Assembly (NCBI GenBank): GCA_964439595.1
Contig: CAYTOK010000010.1
Location: 1-64,000 of the forward strand
From: CAIJXB01 sp964439595
GTDB lineage: Bacteria > Chlamydiota > Chlamydiia > Chlamydiales > Rhabdochlamydiaceae
Length of the DNA: 64,000 bases
Direction of reading: 5' to 3'
The position numbers and the translations under genes were made by a program. Of the stretch, positions 43,064 to 53,800 are shown one piece after another. Every line of letters begins with the position of its first letter. Position 1 is the first letter of the stretch. The notes below the pieces were generated by a model, which saw only the letters and a program-made list of their open reading frames with translations, was not told the DNA's origin and made no database searches.

Positions 43064-44344
43064 ATGAAAACTGTAAAACCTAAAGAAGAGGCCCTGATAG
43101 TCCCGATCGTTCTCGGAGGAGTTTTTGAATGGTTCGAGGTTTTTTTGCTTATTTCCTGGGCTCCAATTATGCAAAAAAATTTCTTTGACCTGTCGATTCC
43201 GTTATCAGAACTTATATACGCCGTTTTTATCTTAGCAAGCGGACTAATTGCAAGACCCTTGGGGGGAATTATATTTGGATATATAGGTGACAGATGGGGA
43301 AGGAAAACTTCCTTTCTATTCTCAATTGGCATTCTGGCTACACACGGTCTCATGGTTGCCCTGATGCCATCATTTGCTTCCTGGGCCTACGCTTCTTTAA
43401 TTTATATAGGATTGGCTAGGTTTTTACAGGGTATTCCTGCTGGAGGGGAGCTTCCTGGAGCTTTATGCTTACTTTCCGAGGGAGCTACTAGAGATCGGCG
43501 GCGATATTTGTGCAGCTATCTTTTTGTAGGCCCCCAAATTGGACAGATCCTAAGCATGTTATTATTTTGGACTTTAACCACGCATCTAACTCTTGAAGAA
43601 CTCAGTGATTGGGGATGGAGACTCTGTTTTATGATTAGTAGTATAATCGGAATTATAGGGCTATTCATAAATAAATTCCTAAGAGAATACATACATGAAA
43701 GCGATAGTTTTTCGGAAATTAAAGCAGATGATCGACTTGAAAAAAAACCAATACGAGAAAGCTTTCGTCATTATAAAAAAAAGATAGGAATTGCCTTTGG
43801 GTTATCTATATTTGAAATAATGGGCTTTTTTATGATCTACTTTTACTTGTTTACAAATTCAACAGAAATACTAAATATAAAACAATCCTACAGGCCTTGG
43901 GTTTATTGTATTTATGCTATCGCCATTACAATAGCCATGCCATTGTTAGGGAAACTAAATAATCGCTATAAATCTAGAGACTTATTAAAACTGAGCACGT
44001 TTTTAATTATATTTTTTTCATTCGTTCTCTGTTTCGCGATAACGAACGATCACACCTTTTTAATATTTCTTATTCTAACAATAATATCCATTTTATTTTG
44101 TGTTCATTTCAGTTTTCTCCCTTCATTTATTGCGGATTTATTTCCGGTTGCGGTGCGGTTCACTTGCATTGGATTTAGTTTTAATATTGCGGATTCTTTG
44201 ATTGGAGAGATTGCGCCTTTAATTGGAGATTGGCTGGTCAAAACAACAGGGAAACAGGGCGCTTTTACGATGTTATTTCCCTTATCAGGGCTAATTTTTT
44301 TGTTGAGTTTAAGGTTGGCTAAAGAAGCGGATAGAATAGAATAA
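43064..44344 (+). CDS. MFS transporter, metabolite:H+ symporter (ProP-like) type
   Basis: 426 residues with about 12 membrane helices. Loop 2-3 carries the signature GYIGDRWGRKTSF. The N-terminal IVLGGVFEWFEVFLLI and the RFLQGIPAGGELPGALCLL segment are typical of the MHS subfamily, which moves osmolytes, citrate, 2-oxoglutarate or similar compounds. The SxEE-type residues of ProP are not conserved enough to name a substrate. It converges on two methyltransferase-containing genes and could export or import their product. Rickettsiae and other intracellular bacteria carry many such carriers. Confidence 0.85.
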   Translation: MKTVKPKEEALIVPIVLGGVFEWFEVFLLISWAPIMQKNFFDLSIPLSELIYAVFILASGLIARPLGGIIFGYIGDRWGRKTSFLFSIGILATHGLMVALMPSFASWAYASLIYIGLARFLQGIPAGGELPGALCLLSEGATRDRRRYLCSYLFVGPQIGQILSMLLFWTLTTHLTLEELSDWGWRLCFMISSIIGIIGLFINKFLREYIHESDSFSEIKADDRLEKKPIRESFRHYKKKIGIAFGLSIFEIMGFFMIYFYLFTNSTEILNIKQSYRPWVYCIYAIAITIAMPLLGKLNNRYKSRDLLKLSTFLIIFFSFVLCFAITNDHTFLIFLILTIISILFCVHFSFLPSFIADLFPVAVRFTCIGFSFNIADSLIGEIAPLIGDWLVKTTGKQGAFTMLFPLSGLIFLLSLRLAKEADRIE

Positions 44345-44378
44345 GGTGCCTTAGTAAAGTCGCAAGTGATAGTGTTTT

Positions 44379-45119
44379 TTATTTAGATTTACCCACTAGG
44401 ATTACAAAAGGCGAAACCTTTTTCTCATCTTTCCAGTTATATGGGTCGGACTCCTTACCCAGAGGATAGATTATTTCCAACAATTCGACACCAGCTAACG
44501 CGAAAAACTTACGATAGTCTAATTCAGACCAATAATAATCTGTAAATTCCATATCTGCATCGTATAAATATAACTTAGCAAGATCCCCACTGGATAGATT
44601 GTTATTGACCTGAAACTGACAATTAAAACTCAACCAATCTCTAAAAGGGCTATGCAAATTTTGACTGCCCGTTACAGCTATAAATATACCATTTCTTTTT
44701 AGTAAACGCTTGGCTTCTTGTAAATAAGAAATAATATCATTTTCATTGCCAATTTCAAATAATACAAAACTAGAAAAAACTAAATCAACACTCTCTGAAT
44801 CAAGAGGAACAACCCCATCCTGAACTTGGTCAAAGAAGAAATCGGGATATTGCAATTTGGCTTGCGTTAGCATTTCTAGGCTAGTATCAACAGCCACAAC
44901 TTCAAAACCAATGCTGTATAAAAATTTTGCGGAACAGCCCGTTCCCGTACCATAGTCCAAAGCTTTTCCTGAACAGGAATATTTCTGTACAATAGCTGGA
45001 ATGTCTCGATAAGCTAAGTATCTATGACTAGACTCGTGAGTTTTGCAATACTGGACGGCAGCGTCTCTGGATTTAACTTCCTGGGAATCGTAAAAAACAG
45101 TACTTTGAGTTATATCCAT
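44379..45119 (-). CDS. Class I SAM-dependent methyltransferase
   Basis: 246 residues. SAM motif I is ALDYGTGTGCSAKFLYSIG, the acidic motif II is VVAVDTSLEML, and motif post-I/III includes VDLVFSSFVLFEIGNENDI. The C-terminal part (YYWSELDYRKFFALAGVELLEI) suggests a small-molecule enzyme rather than an RNA one. It lies 110 bases downstream of the cyclohydrolase fusion gene on the same strand. Size and context recall the ToxA methyltransferase of toxoflavin clusters, in which GTP cyclohydrolase II makes the first intermediate. That is an analogy, not an identification. Confidence 0.85.
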   Translation of the reverse strand: MDITQSTVFYDSQEVKSRDAAVQYCKTHESSHRYLAYRDIPAIVQKYSCSGKALDYGTGTGCSAKFLYSIGFEVVAVDTSLEMLTQAKLQYPDFFFDQVQDGVVPLDSESVDLVFSSFVLFEIGNENDIISYLQEAKRLLKRNGIFIAVTGSQNLHSPFRDWLSFNCQFQVNNNLSSGDLAKLYLYDADMEFTDYYWSELDYRKFFALAGVELLEIIYPLGKESDPYNWKDEKKVSPFVILVGKSK

Positions 45120-45242
45120 AACTATTTCTCCTTAGAAGTAACAAGATTTTATTTCTACTGAACCTAAAATGCAAGCAAAAACTAATTTACGAACATTAGG
45201 TCCTACGCTTTCTTAATTGTCAAAAAAGCCATTAAAAACAAT

Positions 45243-47231
45243 CTAAAATACTGAAAACTTACCCTCAATTATTTCCATACTGACGTTTTTATCCTCTTTA
45301 ATAACCGCTTCTTTGACCTTGACCAAACTTAAAGATACATCCTCAGCAATATCTTTTAAAAGCTGGATATTTCCTAGATCACTAGAGAACCCAATGAGCA
45401 ACCTTCCTCCTGGGTTTAAATGTTTTTTGCTTTCTGTTAAGAACTTACGTATTGCTCTATAGCCTGGGTCAAAAACCTGAGCTTCTTCTAAATCGACCTT
45501 GTCTCCAGCAGCTAAAAATCCGAAAGGAAGAGCCCAAAAGATAGAATCAAAACGAGCTTCCTTTGGAATTCCATCGAAGACGTCTCCAGACATAGCCTGT
45601 ATTCTAGAAGAAATACCAAGCTTTTCAGCATTTAATGAAGTGTTTTCTTTAGCAAAAACGTTAATATCGGTTGACATTACTCGGAGTTTTTCGTTCTTTA
45701 AGGCAACAAAACAGCTAACTATCCCAGAGCCACATCCAATTTCACAAAAAGTAGAGTCTTTTTGTACCATAGAGGCAACTTCATCTGCAAACCAAGAGGA
45801 AGAGGGGAAATAACCAGGATGAAAAACCTTAGGGTGAACAGCAAACTCATAACCGCCAAACGAGACCGTGCTCCACCCTTCTCTACGAAAGCTTTTTAAG
45901 AATTTGCGAGTTTGGTCAATGCCTTCTTGATTAGGTTCATGGGGAAAAAAAAGTTGAGATAAATAGGTTGTTATCTTGGTCAAGTCACTGACGCCAGATG
46001 TTTTTACTCTAGTTTCGGCGTCAATTGAAAAATTTACTTTAAAATATTTCTTGATCTTGTGAAATATTTCTAAAGAGTCTGGGCCGAATCCCCCACAGAG
46101 TGTAATATTCGTTATTCCATAGGAAAGTAACACTGTAATTTTTCTAATAAAAGACTCTTCACTTGCCTGTATACCCTTTCCTTTACTGGAATCTAAAACA
46201 ATAAAGCAATTTTCTTTTTGAATTAGTCTTCTAAATCTTGGATTATGTACTAGGTCAAAAGTTTGATCATCTAAAGGGATATCTAGCTTAAACATAAGTG
46301 AAAGTTTTTTCAGAAGCGATAAGTTTGTTTTTTGCAAATCATTCACTTGGATTCTATTTATGCTTGGGAATAACTTTTTTGCTTCCTCGGCGTCTCGAAG
46401 AGGAGATAGCGATTTTTTAAATGAAAAATGAAGTATGGGAATAAAGTCTGGTTGATTCTCGAAAAATTCCATTATCTGTCTAATTTTTGAGATCTCATCT
46501 TCCTTTATTAAAGAATCATGGTTAGCGGAAAGTGCGACTCCTACTTTTAAAAGTGGGTCCTTTTTTTTTCTTTTAACAAAATCCATAATCTCTGTGAGAA
46601 AGGCTGTCGAATTAAGATTGAACTGGCACAGATAATGCTGTGTTGGCTTCGAAAGGAAGTGTTGAAACTTACGACTCTTTGTTTTTAAATACGCTTTATT
46701 GTGTTTTGTTGCTTTAGAGATTAAAGGGATTCTCTCCACCACCTTTATACCTAACCTTGCAATCTCAGAAACTTTAAGAGGATTGTTAGTCAGGAGGCGT
46801 ATCTGGGTAACTCCCAAGTCATCTAAAATGGTTCTTGCCATTTCATAAGATCTTTGATCTGGCTGATGGCCTAAAGCCACATTAGCCTCAAACGTGTCAT
46901 ATCCTTGAGCCTGTAACCGATAAGCTTTCATTTTTTCAAAAAGACCAATGCCTCTTCCCTCTTGCCTAAGGTATATGAGTATTCCCCCCTGCTCGCTAAT
47001 TAAATGAAGTGCTTTGTTTAATTGAGCCCCACAATCACAATGCAGGCTTCCAAGCGCGTCTCCGGTAATACATTCACTATGAACACGGACGATTGGCGGA
47101 GATAAAACATCCAAAGGCTCTGTGTATAAAGCAAAGGATTCCATTCCGGCTCCCAAATCGTAAACCCTCATCCGAAACTTGGCAAATTTTGTAAAAAGAT
47201 CTGACTCAACAAATTTTTCTTTTATTTCCAT
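45243..47231 (-). CDS. GTP cyclohydrolase II / TrpF-like barrel / methyltransferase fusion
   Basis: Three domains in 662 residues. 1-195: GTP cyclohydrolase II (RibA fold) with VHSECITGDAL, zinc ligands C54, C65, C67 (CDCG), LRQEGRGIGL, Y104, R127 and LLTNNPLKV, so probably active. 225-428: a TIM-barrel resembling phosphoribosylanthranilate isomerase (TrpF): FIVLDSSKGKGI near 343, LCGGFGPDSL near 378 and a terminal ETRVKTSGVSDLTKI. 455-662: a Rossmann methyltransferase with CEIGCGSGIVSCFVA and a PrmC-like layout, whose NPPY site is replaced by ALPF. No RibB domain is present. The cyclohydrolase product is a phosphoribosylamine, the kind of substrate TrpF/HisA barrels rearrange. ATG 47231 has GGCGGTG upstream. 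Confidence 0.82.
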   Translation of the reverse strand: MEIKEKFVESDLFTKFAKFRMRVYDLGAGMESFALYTEPLDVLSPPIVRVHSECITGDALGSLHCDCGAQLNKALHLISEQGGILIYLRQEGRGIGLFEKMKAYRLQAQGYDTFEANVALGHQPDQRSYEMARTILDDLGVTQIRLLTNNPLKVSEIARLGIKVVERIPLISKATKHNKAYLKTKSRKFQHFLSKPTQHYLCQFNLNSTAFLTEIMDFVKRKKKDPLLKVGVALSANHDSLIKEDEISKIRQIMEFFENQPDFIPILHFSFKKSLSPLRDAEEAKKLFPSINRIQVNDLQKTNLSLLKKLSLMFKLDIPLDDQTFDLVHNPRFRRLIQKENCFIVLDSSKGKGIQASEESFIRKITVLLSYGITNITLCGGFGPDSLEIFHKIKKYFKVNFSIDAETRVKTSGVSDLTKITTYLSQLFFPHEPNQEGIDQTRKFLKSFRREGWSTVSFGGYEFAVHPKVFHPGYFPSSSWFADEVASMVQKDSTFCEIGCGSGIVSCFVALKNEKLRVMSTDINVFAKENTSLNAEKLGISSRIQAMSGDVFDGIPKEARFDSIFWALPFGFLAAGDKVDLEEAQVFDPGYRAIRKFLTESKKHLNPGGRLLIGFSSDLGNIQLLKDIAEDVSLSLVKVKEAVIKEDKNVSMEIIEGKFSVF

Positions 47232-47237
47232 AATCAC

Positions 47238-47844
47238 CGCCTTCGGATTTAAGGATCAAACTTTTGTAAGAATGTTACTACAATCGCCATAAAACCTCAA
47301 CTCATAACTCTGTCGAAGTGTAAGCATTAAATATTTAATTATTATTTTATTGTTGATTAATTGCGTTTATTTTGTTTTATTCCCATTTTAATTGCTTAAA
47401 AACTTGGCCCAAAAGGTGGGTCGGAAGCAACAGTCCTTGTTACATAAATGCGCAGAAAACATCCTGGATTAAGCTATATGAGATAACAGAAACTTGATTG
47501 TTTCTGCATAATAATCCACTATACACAGCAGTTTCCGCTCCTCTTAAAATCTTGATCGAATACACTACTGTTACAAAATTTGAGTAAATCTTAATTTAGG
47601 GGTGCAGAGCCATGGCCCAGGTGTTTTAAACAAGACTTAATCTGACATTTTAGATAAAAAATAAGCTGGGACTTTTAGAGCTTTCTAAAAAGTTGGTAGT
47701 GTATCTCAAGTATGTGAAACAGGGGGGAACCTGTACTGCAAGATGTCTTTTGTGCTCCCACTGCCTAAATCAGTAGAAAACTCTAGACAATGAGATGTCA
47801 ATCTACTATAAATAGCTGAAATTTTTATTTTTATAGTAATTTAT
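47238..47844. other. Intergenic region between the fusion gene and the Rhs gene
   Basis: About 600 AT-rich bases with no open frame I can support and no clear insertion-sequence ends. It must hold divergent promoters. Neither is recognisable, and no Shine-Dalgarno motif precedes the Rhs ATG. Confidence 0.45.
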
Positions 47845-50800
47845 ATGCGTTATTTTCTTTTAATGCTCTTTCTAATTCCAAGTTTTGTATGGGGTTATTT
47901 TGACTTAGAAACATGTCACAAACACCGCAAAGAAGCGCTCTCTTATTGGAAGGAGTCTGAAAAGCTTATCGAGTCTATACAAGCCATGTCTCTTGAGCAG
48001 AAAGAGCAATCGTTGCCGTTATTCCACCAAGCTATTAATCACACACATAAAGCTTATGACATATATAAGAAAATACTACGTGATATTGCTAAGCAAAAAG
48101 AACACAAGATAAAGAAAGAGTGGCATAAGTCGATGCAACAAGCTTGCGAAGCAGATAAAAACGTTAGCTTTCAAAAATTACAAGAGTTAAAAAATGAGCT
48201 ATGTAATAGAGAGTGGGTAATTCATGCAGAAACTCTTTTTGCTGCTAAAAATAGGGAGCTCCAACAATTTTTAGAAGCTACAAAAGAGCTTTATCAAAAG
48301 ATCGCTTCTATAGAGGAAGAAGAAAGGCTCCCTCTTTTGCTTCAAGCTGCAATTTCTATGGCAAAAATCACCTCTTCTTACCTTGATCTCATCGAGAGGG
48401 CGTCTAATATAGGAAATGAGGCGTTTAGATCTAGTGTGTTAAAAGGACCTATAGAGGAAGCTGTAAACGCATTAGCTGGTCACCAAAAGGAAGAAAAAGA
48501 GCTGGAAGAGGCTATTATAAAAACTAAGGTTTTTATTTTGCATAGAGAAAGCTTAGTAAAAGCTTCTCTTGCTAAAACTAAAGAGGTGGCAGTTTCTAGA
48601 AGGCTAAAAGACGAAGTAGCCTTGCCTTTAGCTTTAGGTGAAGTAATAAAACTTTATGAAGAAGCCTTTTCTCTTGTTAAAGAAGCTTTAACACTTATTA
48701 CACCTACAAATCTTATAGAAGAAGAAAACACAGTAAAGGCGTTATTTGTAGAGATCACAGAGTTATTACAGCAATATAAAAATGAACTAGCTTCTCATGT
48801 TCAAAATAACCTATCTCATAAAGATGCTGTAAAAAAGCAAGTGGCGCTTTTAGAGAAAGAAAGTCTTCTATTAAAGTCTAAAGGATTTATGAGATCCTCT
48901 TTAGAGATAAATCAAAAAATAGAACCTCTTTTATCGCAGCTTCCAGGGTGTGAGGAATCTCTTTATAAGCTAAAAGAAGAGATTGCCTCTTTACAAAGCT
49001 TCCTTAGTAAAGCTGATGTAGTAGAAGAGGTGAAAAAACAGAAGAATCTTCCCTTTGTCATGCCTTTTTTAGATCAATATACTGGGACACATTTTCTTTA
49101 TGCAGGGGAGTTTCATAGGGTTAACTTAAAAAGGGTCAGCCCAGCATCTTACCTCACTATTAAAATTCAAGATGGCGACCGAGTTATCCATGAAGAAAAA
49201 GTCATAATTCCTTGTAAACACACCTTAGCTTGGGATCGTTATCTATTACAGGAGGGAAAGGTTCATATTCCAGAGATGCAGGCGCAGCAAAAATTTGGAC
49301 TTGATCTGCATTTTCAACTAGTAGAAGATCCTCACTATGCATCTTTTCTAGTACTAGATGTGCAAGGAAGCGTCTCCCCTTATCGGTACTCCATTTTTTT
49401 AGAGGACACTTTATTTTATACTTATAGCTTTATAAATCCTCCTCCTTGGCAGTTAGACGCTTTACGTAGGCCTAATCGTTTACATAGCGATAAAGGGGTT
49501 CAAGAGCCAGCCCTTTTTACTGCGTCTTTTTTAGTAGATAAGGGTTCAAAAGATCTAGAAATACCGGCAGTTCCCATTTTAGATCTTTTTGTCCAAGAGA
49601 TGAAAAATGATCCTTTACTTCTAGCTCAATATGTCCAAAACGAGATAAATCTTACACACTATTTTAGACAATCTTTGGAAGCTCCGTCCATTCATAAAGG
49701 AGTCCTTAGGACTTTTTTAGAAAAAGAAGGATCAGCCTGGGAGCTTTGCAGACTTCTTGTTTATTTACTGCGCCAGGCGGGCTACTCTGCTCTTTATGCC
49801 GAAGGGTCCTCTTGTATTCTTTCTAAGGCCTTTGCTGAAAGGATGTTATTTGCAGATATAGAAAATGGGAAAGAAGAAGTAGAACTTAAATACCCCTGGG
49901 TTCTTTTGCAAAAAGAAGGGGAGTGGATTTCTTTATTCCCTTGGATGAAAGAGATACAAGTAGAAGAGGGTTTTTCTCTTTACAGCCTTATGCCAGAAAA
50001 TTATGTCAGTGCTGATCGCTTTATTCATGAATATCTTAAAGGAGATGAAGCAATCCTAAAGCATGTAGGGCCGGATGGCGATGACTGTGCAGGAACTCTT
50101 TTTATAAAGGTTATAGCAGAAGAACTACGTAAAAAGGGACTGTCCCTGCAAGATGTTGGCATCCATAGAGTTCCTATAAAAAAGCAGTTTTGTTCTTTTG
50201 CAGATTTTCCAAGACCTACTCTTCAAGGAGACTTTCATGCTTTTGCTACTTTGCAAAATAAAGAAAATCTCTTTGCTAAAATACGGGTAGAAATCTTCTC
50301 TAAAGAAAATAGAGAAAAAGGCTTTTTTGAAGAGTTTCTTCTGGCAGATCTTGATTGCAGAGCTTTTGGCATTCGATTCTCTGCTGAAGGAGATAGCCAT
50401 AGGCTTCATCTAAGCCTTGAAGATAAACTTAAAGGCTCTTTCCTTGTAAATCAAACTGAGCTCCTTGTAGAGGTCAAAGTCTCTTACGCTACTTTTATTG
50501 AGGGTAAGCCCTTTAGGCAAACTCAAAGTCTTTTTCTTTCCAAGGGCAGTAGCGCTGCACTTTGTTTTCATTTAGGAGGAACGGAGTCTACTATCTCTTC
50601 TTTATTTGGCAAACAAATAGAAAAGCAAACGGAAGAAGAAAATAGGGTGCAAGCGCTTCTTGCTTTTACAGGGGCAGCATACTTTGAAAAATGCAGCTAC
50701 TCTGAGCTTCTTTTAGCTTATTTACATAAGACATCTCCTAAGACTATTTTTTCTTTTGGGCTAGCTAAAATTTCCCCTGACCTATTAGCCGTTCCCGTTC

Positions 50801-53800
50801 AGGGAACTCCTATTTTACGTTTCCCAGGGGTAGATATGTTTCATTTTTCTTCGCAAAATCAGGACCCGGCTCTCTCAGGTCTTATCTGCGCAGATAGATC
50901 CTCTAAGGAACATCGTATTTTAGAAGAAGTTTTTGAGGATCCTTACGCCATTTCTACAGTAAGACTTCTTCAGCTAGCGCATAAAAATAGGCGAGAAAAA
51001 AGCTTTGCAGCACCGGGTTTTCTTGAGCTGACAAGTCAAATTATGGAAGCTGCCGATCAAGATCCTAGGAGGGCCGGATTTCTTTACTTCCCTCACTTAG
51101 GAGATGTCCGGCTTCGCTCTATACAAAAAGATCCCAGCGGTCAGTGGCAATTTGTTAAAAATATTTTGTCGCAAAGCGATTACGCCTATGCCTATATGAT
51201 ATCCAGCCCTCTTTTTGATGGGGAGTATACCAGCATAGGGAGTTTTGTCATTCATCCGGACATGTACTATTCGTTACTTTCTCAAGGCTTTCAAATAACA
51301 CACGGGGGTCTTTCTTCCAAACTTCCTGATGGATATCTGACCTCTCTTAAGATAAATAGCTGGGATACACAAAAGCTTCCAGTCCCTCCCTCTATTCAGG
51401 GGGTCACTATCAAAGGCCCTGAAAAGAAAATAGAGCCTATGTTTTCTATAGAGCCCCTTGCTGTTTCTTTGTACTCTAAAGTAAAACCTGATGTGAGAGA
51501 GCAGCACAAATCGAAATGGGACTGCGTAGCAGATCCTGTAGATGTTATTTCAGGAGCCTTTTATATTGACGAAGTAGATATGCTTTTGCCAAGGTCTTTT
51601 TCTTTAGCAATTAGAAGGAACTACAGCAGTCAGAATCTCTTGAACGGCTTTTTAGGCTACGGATGGAAGCTTAACTTGAACCCCTTCTTGCTAGAAGAAG
51701 GAGACAACCTCTTCGCTGCAGAAGAAGATGGTACGGTCATTGCTTATAGATTTAATCCAAATAGCTCTAGATGGGAGGTGTTCCCTGAAGATAATCCACA
51801 TCTTCATAATTTAAGTGCAGAAGGTCCTTCTACCTGTAATCCACTCCATAACACGATAGAAAATGACGTTCTTTATGGCGCAGATGGGTCTAAGAGGTTC
51901 TTTGAAGAGAACCTTCTCAAAAAATGGGTCAGCGCTACCGGGAATACGCTTGTCTTTTCTTACGAGGCCTCTCGTCTTGTAAAAATAGAAAGTTTCGTTA
52001 AAGACATTACTGAAACATCTTTTTGTAAAATAAGTTATAACCCTGAAGGTAGGATCTCTGAAATCTTTGCAGGTGACGGAAAATCTGTTCGCTATCTCTA
52101 TAGCTCTAGAGGTGATTTGCAAGAGGTTATCTTACCAAATGGAGCTCACATCACTTATGAATATGACAGCTCGCATAGAATCTTAAGAGAAACAAAACCC
52201 TGCGGCGCTACCTTAGAAAATATCTATGACAGTGAAGGACGTATTGCGCAGCAGAGATCTCCCATATTATATCAAGGATATATGGGTAAAAGTGCTGCCT
52301 TTAGCTATGAAGATGCAAGTAGATCGGTAACAGATGCTTGCGGTGCTACTACTACCTATAAAATATTTGATGGTAAAATTTATAAGATTATAGATCCTCT
52401 AGGAGTAGAAACTCTGCAGTCTTGGTTTATCACCAAAAATACCTGGTTTGATGCTAGAGAAGAGGTTTTAAAAGAGTTTATAGGAGACGGAGGGTGGGCA
52501 AACAGCTTAAAGTCTTCTCAAGATAAAAGAGGCTTGGTCACTAATTATCTATATGATACTAAGGGCAATGTATCAACGATCTTTATAGAAGATGACAACG
52601 GTCCCCTTTGTAAAAAGTTAACCTACAATGAAAATAACCTCTGTGTCAAAGAAGAGACCTCTAATAGAAAAGTTATCACAACATACGATGCTACTTTGCC
52701 GGCCCTTCCTCAAAGAGTAGAATACACCTGTAACGATGTCGTTACGTTCTTTGTCGACTTTGTTTATAATACAAGGGGACAGATCACGGAGGAAAATAGA
52801 GCTGGATCTCTTGTCCTTTATGAATATGACAGAGGCGGCTTTCTTTATAGAAAAATAGAAAAAACAGGAACGAATGATCCTGATCTTGTTACTGCATTTT
52901 CTTACAACAGAGAGGGTCAGTGCGTAGAAAAGATCACCGTAGATAGCATACAAAAAGCTACATATGACACCACAGGTAATAGAGTCTCTTTTTTAGTATA
53001 TTCTAAAAAAGGAGAGCTTCTTACCGAGTCCTATACTAAATATAATCTCAATAATCAGCCTATACTAAGCTATGGCGCTGATGTAGAAGATCTTCTCTAT
53101 CTAGATTATAACCCTATGGGGAAGATCAAAGCATCTAGACATGGCCATGCCTATACTCTTTATGAGTATAATAAAAGCGGCCTCTTAGAAGAAGAAATAG
53201 ATCCTTTAGGAGTTGCTACGTGCTACGAATATGACTCTCTTGGCCGCACAACTAAAAAAAGTATAGAAGGACATGGTCCTCTATTTACTTATGAAAAAGG
53301 GGGGCTACTTGCAACTATCACTTCTCCTTCTTTAGCTAAGACAAGGCGTGGGTACACAAAAGCAGGACTCCTTAAAGAAGAGATTTATCCTGATGATACA
53401 AAAATCTCTTTTTCTTATGACTTCTTAGGTAGGCCTATACAAAAAGAAGAAAATGGCCTTGTCACCACTTTCTTGTATGACGATGAAACTCACACAGTGA
53501 CAAAGACGCTCCAAGAAAAAGTAGAAGTTAGCCAGTTTGATGCAAGGGGTAACCTTCTTACTTTTACTGATGCCCTAGGAAATATATGGGAAAAATCCTA
53601 CGACGCCCTAGATCGTCTTATATCTGAAAGGGCCCCATCCGGCGAAGAAACCACTTGGAGCTATCAAGGCGACATGGTGATCTGCTTTCTTCCTAATAAA
53701 GAAATAGAGATCACCCGTTATGAAATGGGCCGCGCTGTCGACTGTAGGACGTACAATCCTAAAGATGATCTCATAGAGCATGTCACCTTTTCTTACGATG

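Noticed and set aside
47238..47844. Transposase relic in the gap before the Rhs gene
   Set aside because: Both strands were read; short fragments looked suggestive but no motif of a transposase family could be supported.
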